NCBI GenBank assembly: GCA_030654395.1
Contig: JAURXM010000025.1
Coordinates: 1 to 64,000, forward strand
Source of the DNA: Aquabacterium sp.
GTDB lineage: Bacteria > Pseudomonadota > Gammaproteobacteria > Burkholderiales > Burkholderiaceae_C
DNA length: 64,000 nt
Direction: 5' to 3'
Position 1 is the stretch's first letter; each line of letters opens with the position of its first letter. The position numbers were made by a program, and so were the translations under genes. The notes beneath the pieces were generated by a model, which saw nothing but the letters and a program-made list of their open reading frames with translations, made no database searches and had not been told where the DNA came from. Shown here piece by piece: positions 56,919-64,000 of this stretch.

Positions 56919-58514
56919 TCACTCCCACTCAATGGTCGCCGGGGGTTTGGATGACACATCGTAGGCCACGCGGTTGATGCCGCGCACTTCATTGATGATC
57001 CGGCCGGACACCTTCTTGAGCAGGCTGTAGGGCAACTCAGCCCAGTCTGCCGTCATGAAGTCACTGGTTTGCACCGCACGCAGGGACACAACGTATTCGT
57101 AAGTACGGCCGTCGCCCATCACGCCCACGCTCTTGACGGGCAAGAAAACAGTGAAGGCCTGACTGGTGAGGTCATACCAACTCTTACCTGTCTCAGGGTC
57201 AATGGCCTTGCGCAATTCTTCAATAAAAATGTGGTCGGCGCGCTGCAGCAAGTCTACAAACTCAGGCTTGACCTCTCCCAATACACGCACACCCAAGCCT
57301 GGGCCAGGGAAGGGGTGACGGTAGACCATGTCAGCAGGCAGGCCCAAAGCCACACCCAACTCACGGACCTCATCCTTAAACAGCTCGCGCAAGGGCTCCA
57401 AAAGCTTCAAGCCCAAAGTCTCAGGCAAACCGCCCACATTGTGGTGACTCTTGATCGTGGCTTTCTTGCTCTTGGTGCCACCGGACTCCACCACGTCGGG
57501 GTAAATGGTGCCCTGAGCCAGCCACTTGGCCCCCTTGTTGCCCTCGCCTTTGAGCTTGTTGGCTTCCGCTTGGAAGACTTCGACAAACTCACGGCCAATG
57601 ATCTTGCGCTTTTGCTCTGGGTCAGTCACACCTTTGAGATGCCCCATGAACTGATCTTTGGCCTGCACTTGCACAACCTTGGCATGCAAACGCCCGGCAA
57701 ACATGTCCATCACCATGGCGCCTTCGTTCAGACGCAGCAGGCCGTGGTCAACGAACACGCATGTCAACTGATCACCAATAGCGCGGTGGATCAATGCGGC
57801 CGCCACTGATGAATCAACGCCGCCGGATAAACCCAGAATGACTTCTTCGTCACCGACTTGCTCACGGATCCTGGCGACGGCTTCATCGACGTAGCTCCCC
57901 ATGATCCAGTCACCCTTGCAACCGCTGATTTCGCGCACGAAGCGGTTCAGCATGGCTTGGCCTTGCACGGTGTGCGTCACCTCCGGGTGAAACTGCACAG
58001 CGTAGTAACCCTTCGCTTCATTCGCCATGCCTGCGATCGGGCAACTGGGCGTAGAGGCCATCAATTTGAAGCCTTCGGGCAATACGGTGACCTTATCACC
58101 GTGACTCATCCAGACCTTGAGCATGCCATGGCCTTCAGGCGTACTGAAGTCCTCGATGCCTTCTAGCAATTTGGTGTGGCCATGTGCGCGCACCTCTGCA
58201 TAACCGAACTCACGGTGGTCACTCCACTCAACCTTGCCACCCAACTGCGTGGCCATGGTTTGCATGCCGTAGCAGATACCCAGTACGGGCACACCCAAAT
58301 CCCAAACAGCTTGCGGCGCGCGCAACTGGTGGTCTTCATAGGTGCTGGCATGGCTACCAGACAGGATGATGCCTTTGGGTGCAAACGAGCGAATGAAGTC
58401 GTCCGTCACATCATTGGGATGGATCTCGCAGTAGACGTGAGCTTCACGAACACGGCGACCAATCAGCTGAGTAACTTGTGAGCCGAAGTCGAGGATGAGG
58501 ATCTTGTCATGCAT
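56919..58514 (-). CDS. guaA: GMP synthase (glutamine-hydrolysing)
   Basis: Converts XMP to GMP with glutamine as amino donor. The N-terminal glutaminase has Cys81 in LGICYGMQ and the His/Glu pair in QFHPEVTHT; the ATP pyrophosphatase loop is [10 protein letters not shown]; the C-terminal dimer domain ends [20 protein letters not shown] then PATIEWE. 531 residues is normal. The 256 bases to cadR contain no recognisable gene. Confidence 0.97.
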   Translation of the reverse strand: MHDKILILDFGSQVTQLIGRRVREAHVYCEIHPNDVTDDFIRSFAPKGIILSGSHASTYEDHQLRAPQAVWDLGVPVLGICYGMQTMATQLGGKVEWSDHREFGYAEVRAHGHTKLLEGIEDFSTPEGHGMLKVWMSHGDKVTVLPEGFKLMASTPSCPIAGMANEAKGYYAVQFHPEVTHTVQGQAMLNRFVREISGCKGDWIMGSYVDEAVARIREQVGDEEVILGLSGGVDSSVAAALIHRAIGDQLTCVFVDHGLLRLNEGAMVMDMFAGRLHAKVVQVQAKDQFMGHLKGVTDPEQKRKIIGREFVEVFQAEANKLKGEGNKGAKWLAQGTIYPDVVESGGTKSKKATIKSHHNVGGLPETLGLKLLEPLRELFKDEVRELGVALGLPADMVYRHPFPGPGLGVRVLGEVKPEFVDLLQRADHIFIEELRKAIDPETGKSWYDLTSQAFTVFLPVKSVGVMGDGRTYEYVVSLRAVQTSDFMTADWAELPYSLLKKVSGRIINEVRGINRVAYDVSSKPPATIEWE

Positions 58515-58543
58515 GGTGAATCTCTTAAATCAACCGCCGAGCT

Positions 58544-59845
58544 TCAAGCGCTGGCGTTACTTGTTTGGGTCGACGTATCGGGCACGTAGCGTGCCCTGCT
58601 GAAGTACTGAAAACCAATGATTGCCGCCACACATTGGATGGCTGCGCACAGATAAAACGGCGCACCAAGGCGCCAATCACCCTGAGGGTAGTGTGATACG
58701 GCAGCCAAGATAGGCGTGCCCATCAAAGGGCCCAGCACAGCGGCCACACTGTTGATGGACGACACGGCGCCCATGCTTTCGCCTTGTCGCGTTGGATCGA
58801 CTGCGTTGGCCACGAGGCTTTGCAAACCTGGTTGCACCATGTAGCCAAAAACGTTGCTGGCAATGACCACGTACATCATCCAGCCCTCGGGCACGGCACC
58901 CCAAGCAAAGAAAGCCACGGTAGATGACACCAAGCCGACGCGAACCAGCTTGTGCGTCGGGATGTACTTTTCAACATAGCGCAACAGCCCGCCTTGGACC
59001 AAAACAGCCATCATGCCAACGGCAAACAGGGACAGCCCGTTATCCTTAGGTGTCCATCCGAACTTGAACTCGGTGTACAGGAACCAGCTGGTGTGCAAGC
59101 AGAACTGGGCCAAGATCGACAAGCCCATGATCCACATCAGCGTCTCAACGCCTTTGAGATTGCGAAGTCTGCCCAAGGCGCTAAACGGGTTCGCCCTAGT
59201 CAACTCAAACGGACGACGTTTGGACTCAGGTAAGGACTCAGGCAACACAAAATAGCCATACAAGCAATTGAGCAGCGACAGCCCGCCAGCCAGAAAAAAT
59301 GGCCAGTGCACGTTGTGATCACCCAGCACGCCACCTAAAACGGGCCCCATGATGAAGCCCAAGCCAAACATGGCACCCAACAGGCCATAATTCTTGGCGC
59401 GATTGGCTGGCTCAGTGATGTCGGCCACGTAGGCATTGGCCACGGCGATGTTGGCGCACACCGCCCCGCCCATCAAACGAACAGCCAACAGCATCCAAAA
59501 CTCGGTGGCCAAGGCCGTCACGAAGAAGTTGACGCCCATACCAAATAAGCCAAGCAGCAAGACCGGCCTACGCCCATAGCGATCAGACAAAGCGCCCAAT
59601 ACGGGTGCGCTGAAAAACTGCGCGATGGCAAAACAAGCTTGCGCCACACCATAAGCCACAGCGGTACTGCCCCCCGAGTCCATGAAGGTCCCGATCAATT
59701 TAGGCAGCACAGGCGCGATGATGCCGATCGACATCATGTCGAGCAGCACCGTCATCATGATGAAAGGCATGGCCGCTTGGCGGCCGCTTGGAGAACCCAT
59801 TGCAATCCTGTCTAGTGGTTCAGTGGGCTCGGACGACAAGGGCAT
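58544..59845 (-). CDS. MFS transporter, TCR/Tet-type
   Basis: Major-facilitator transporter of 433 residues with twelve membrane helices. The loop-2 motif is GALSDRYGRRPVLLLG, and motif C lies in GFIMGPVLGGVLGD. The fold and sequence resemble the TCR/TetA group, but no substrate can be assigned; nothing supports calling it a resistance gene. A GAGGGCG site precedes ATG 59845. It stands between guaB and guaA, 13 and 29 bases from them, so it is co-expressed with purine genes. Confidence 0.9.
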   Translation of the reverse strand: MPLSSEPTEPLDRIAMGSPSGRQAAMPFIMMTVLLDMMSIGIIAPVLPKLIGTFMDSGGSTAVAYGVAQACFAIAQFFSAPVLGALSDRYGRRPVLLLGLFGMGVNFFVTALATEFWMLLAVRLMGGAVCANIAVANAYVADITEPANRAKNYGLLGAMFGLGFIMGPVLGGVLGDHNVHWPFFLAGGLSLLNCLYGYFVLPESLPESKRRPFELTRANPFSALGRLRNLKGVETLMWIMGLSILAQFCLHTSWFLYTEFKFGWTPKDNGLSLFAVGMMAVLVQGGLLRYVEKYIPTHKLVRVGLVSSTVAFFAWGAVPEGWMMYVVIASNVFGYMVQPGLQSLVANAVDPTRQGESMGAVSSINSVAAVLGPLMGTPILAAVSHYPQGDWRLGAPFYLCAAIQCVAAIIGFQYFSRARYVPDTSTQTSNASA

Positions 59846-59858
59846 ACGCCCTCATCGA

Positions 59859-61985
<2,127 letters not shown>

Positions 61986-61989
61986 GCGA

Positions 61990-62346
61990 TCAGCGCACAA
62001 CAAGATCTGGCGCAGCGTGGGTCAACTTTTTGCGGTGAGCCCGGTAGCGCACTCGGCGTGCCTCCTTTGGATCGACAATGAGCGGCCGCACCAACTCAAT
62101 GCGATCCTGATCCTGCAAGACATGACCAGGCTGCACTTTGCGCCCCCAAACACCGAGACTCCATAGGCCCGCATCTAAGGCTTGAGGACTCAGGTTATCG
62201 GCCTGACCCCAAACACCGGCAGCATCCAGCGCCTGCTTGGCCGTGCTACCAAGCGGCAACACGACGCTCATTCGCCTTAGTGTCCTTGGTGCCAAACCGA
62301 CCACGATGTCGACAGAGATCGAAGCACCCGACTCAGCGAGCGCCAT
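61990..62346 (-). CDS. rnfH: RnfH family ubiquitin-like protein
   Basis: Beta-grasp protein (UPF0125), product of 118 residues. ISVDIVVGLAPRTLRRMSVVL and the DRIELVRPLIVDPKEARRVR end are typical. The start at 62346 gives 14 bases of overlap with ratA; an upstream ATG lies deeper in ratA. The ratA-rnfH pair is conserved beside smpB. Confidence 0.88.
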   Translation of the reverse strand: MALAESGASISVDIVVGLAPRTLRRMSVVLPLGSTAKQALDAAGVWGQADNLSPQALDAGLWSLGVWGRKVQPGHVLQDQDRIELVRPLIVDPKEARRVRYRAHRKKLTHAAPDLVVR

Positions 62347-62812
62347 ACACTTGCTCCGCACGCTTGACGAAGGCGTCGATAAATGTGTTGGCAATACGGT
62401 CAAAAACCGGGCTGATTACCATCGACAATGCACGGCTGGAAAATGCATAGCTCAGCGAAAACTCAACCTTGCATGCTGGCCAGTCCTGAGGGTCAGCAGC
62501 TGGGTCACTTGGTTGCCCCGGTTTTTGCAAAGGCGTGAAGCGCCACACCCCTTCGAGCGCAGAAAATGGGCCATCAATCAGCCTCATTGAAACGCTGCGA
62601 CCAGCATCGTTGACATTGCGGGTGGTGAAAGTTTGGTGCACGCCTGCGAATGCAATGTGCAAACGTGCGCTGACACCATCATCATGTGTGGAGATCACCT
62701 CGGCGCAGTCGCACCAAGGCAGGAATTGGGGGTAGGCTTGAACATCGGTCACCAGCCCATACATTTCACGGGAGGAGTACCAAAGCAAGACGGACTTGTT
62801 GACGTGCTTCAT
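62333..62812 (-). CDS. ratA: Ribosome association toxin RatA / CoQ10-binding START-like protein
   Basis: Polyketide-cyclase/START-fold protein of 159 residues with [20 protein letters not shown] and [16 protein letters not shown]. Family members have been described both as an anti-association toxin (E. coli RatA) and as a ubiquinone-binding homologue (yeast Coq10). Divergent from smpB across 46 bases, as is usual. Confidence 0.9.
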   Translation of the reverse strand: MKHVNKSVLLWYSSREMYGLVTDVQAYPQFLPWCDCAEVISTHDDGVSARLHIAFAGVHQTFTTRNVNDAGRSVSMRLIDGPFSALEGVWRFTPLQKPGQPSDPAADPQDWPACKVEFSLSYAFSSRALSMVISPVFDRIANTFIDAFVKRAEQVYGAR

Positions 62813-62858
62813 AGAATGTTGTTATTTTAGAGACGCCGGCGGCCTGCCGTGCAAAAAC

Positions 62859-63323
62859 ATGTCCATCGCTGAAAATAGAAAAGCCCTGTTTAACTACCAC
62901 ATCGAAGAACGCTTTGAAGCGGGTGTGATGCTAGAGGGCTGGGAAGTGAAAGCCATCCGAGCTGGTCAAGTGCAGTTGACAGACGGCTATGTTGTCATCA
63001 AAAACGGCGAGTTGTTCCTCATTGGACTGCGCATCAACGCATTGCGCTCTGCGTCAACCCACATCAGCCCAGATGCTGATCGGACAAAAAAATTGCTCAT
63101 GCACCGGGAGCAAATTCGCAAGCTGATCGGCAAAACAGAGCAAAAAGGCTACACGCTCGTCCCACTGAACCTGCACTTTAAAGGCAGCTACGTGAAAGCC
63201 GACATCGCACTGGCCAAAGGCAAAGCGGAACATGACAAACGCAACACCATCAAAGACCGAGATTGGGCGCGAGAGCAAGGTCGTTTGATGAGACACAAAG
63301 TCTCATCCCCAAGCAAAGATTAA
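62859..63323 (+). CDS. smpB: SsrA-binding protein
   Basis: Binds tmRNA and rescues stalled ribosomes. The 154-residue product shows [42 protein letters not shown] and the basic tail [16 protein letters not shown]. An upstream in-frame ATG (62796) would overlap ratA; the family start is at 62859. The ssrA gene is not in the window. Confidence 0.95.
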   Translation: MSIAENRKALFNYHIEERFEAGVMLEGWEVKAIRAGQVQLTDGYVVIKNGELFLIGLRINALRSASTHISPDADRTKKLLMHREQIRKLIGKTEQKGYTLVPLNLHFKGSYVKADIALAKGKAEHDKRNTIKDRDWAREQGRLMRHKVSSPSKD

Positions 63324-63455
63324 AATTGACACAAATAAAACGATTTCCATTTAATTAACATCGTTTATCGTACAAACCCTCATAAGTCGCAATAAGTCCC
63401 TTTTTGTCGTAAAAGGTGCTGGTCGCGACAATCCGTCTTGCCTAAAGTAGTGGGT

Positions 63456-64000
63456 ATGCTTGACACCACACCTTCTGACTATTCGGCCGGAACAGCAGCC
63501 ACCAGCAACCCAGGTGATGACCTCATTCCGTTTGTCGGCTTAACCTCTTGGATCAAGGCTGCATCGCAGTGCCATATAGACATCGACCCCTTGCTTGTTA
63601 AGGCGGGTGTTGACCTGGGCGCAGGTGTTACGCCTGTCATCAAACTGTCGTCCATGTTGTGGCTGATGAAGCAATGCGTTCAACGTGCGTCGCCTCAACA
63701 CTACTTTCCGTGGGTGATGGGGGAACTGTTTGTCTTTGACAACCTCCCAGCGTTTGAAACATTTCTCACCACGAGTCCGACACTGAGGCAAGCCTTGCCC
63801 GCAATGCAATGGGCTGGCATGGTGTTTCCCCACTTGTCTCTGCGCGTTGAAGAATCAGGCAGTCAATCAGTTTTATTGGTCAACATTGATGCACCGTTCC
63901 CCGACCCAGTAGGTCGTGGCTACTTCATCGAGGCCATCTTTGCCGCCTTCAGCAAGGTGGTTCGCCTGTCCATGGTGCCCATCGAGCTGATTCACCACAT
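63456..64000 (+). CDS. AraC-family regulator, arabinose-binding-type N-terminus (3' end outside window)
   Basis: The open frame from ATG 63456 runs to the window edge (181 codons). It encodes the N-terminal part of a regulator of the OruR/GbdR type: PFVGLTSWIKAASQCHIDID, VIKLSSMLWLMKQCVQRAS and PFPDPVGRGYFIEAIFAAFSKV are typical for the Arabinose_bd (PF12625) domain. The helix-turn-helix lies outside. The 132 bases upstream hold an inverted repeat AAACGAT (63338-63344) / ATCGTTT (63360-63366) and a GTCGCGAC palindrome (63422-63429) that may belong to its control. Confidence 0.8.
   Translation, partial: MLDTTPSDYSAGTAATSNPGDDLIPFVGLTSWIKAASQCHIDIDPLLVKAGVDLGAGVTPVIKLSSMLWLMKQCVQRASPQHYFPWVMGELFVFDNLPAFETFLTTSPTLRQALPAMQWAGMVFPHLSLRVEESGSQSVLLVNIDAPFPDPVGRGYFIEAIFAAFSKVVRLSMVPIELIHH

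Overview
The window is bacterial chromosomal DNA from a betaproteobacterium of the order Burkholderiales (Comamonadaceae or a close relative). The diagnosis rests on gene order: acpS-pdxJ-recO-era-rnc-DUF4845-lepB-lepA-degP-rseB-rseA-rpoE-fabF-acpP-fabG-fabD-fabH-plsX-rpmF-yceD-maf, and guaA/guaB followed by DUF4124, rnfH, ratA and smpB, are layouts typical of that order. Genes are dense and many neighbours overlap by ATGA or TGATG, which implies tight operons.

Layout. (1) 1-17.6 kb: the 3' part of rne facing a long minus-strand run of housekeeping genes (nagZ, acpS, pdxJ, recO, era, rnc, lepB, lepA, degP, the sigma-E module rseB-rseA-rpoE, fabF, acpP). This DNA is very GC-rich. (2) 17.6-32.8 kb: fatty-acid genes fabG-fabD-fabH-plsX with rpmF and yceD, then maf, a tetrapyrrole-methylase-fold methyltransferase, DUF3429, an M61 peptidase, DUF3108, a DsbC-type isomerase, a UbiH-type monooxygenase, ychF, tadA and a MerR/oxidoreductase pair. 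Base composition drops abruptly at the acpP/fabG gap although gene order stays canonical, so the join may be a recombination border or a mis-assembly. (3) 33.2-37.0 kb: a TetR-controlled HlyD/permease/ATPase ABC exporter, again GC-rich. (4) 37.1-41.2 kb: a sulfide/persulfide-type locus around a BigR/SqrR-like ArsR repressor, with intact DUF442 and DUF2892 genes, but with a metallo-beta-lactamase-fold gene that has lost its metal-ligand segments and with fragments resembling sulfide:quinone oxidoreductase and TauE/SafE. (5) 39.8-46.8 kb: an ArsR-regulated RND pump operon (membrane fusion protein, RND, DUF2892, thioredoxin TrxC, TolC-like protein), the last gene interrupted by one in-frame amber codon. 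(6) 47.2-56.7 kb: a heavy-metal operon (P-type ATPase, czcI, czcC, czcB, czcA, small secreted protein) under a CadR-type MerR regulator with a 19-bp-spacer promoter. (7) 56.9-64 kb: guaA, an MFS transporter, guaB, DUF4124, rnfH, ratA, smpB and the start of an AraC-family regulator.

How they work together: the core parts cover RNA processing, membrane protein export, envelope stress response, phospholipid/fatty-acid synthesis, ribosome assembly and rescue, and purine synthesis. The block from about 33.2 to 56.7 kb is an accessory stress island, each module having its own regulator beside a recognisable palindromic operator or MerR-type promoter. No transposase, integrase, tRNA, rRNA or CRISPR array was recognised. 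The best candidates for under-described biology are the ArsR-RND-DUF2892-TrxC-TolC operon beside a decaying sulfide locus, the small secreted protein after czcA, and the MerR-oxidoreductase pair. All functions are read from sequence motifs by eye; no database search was run.
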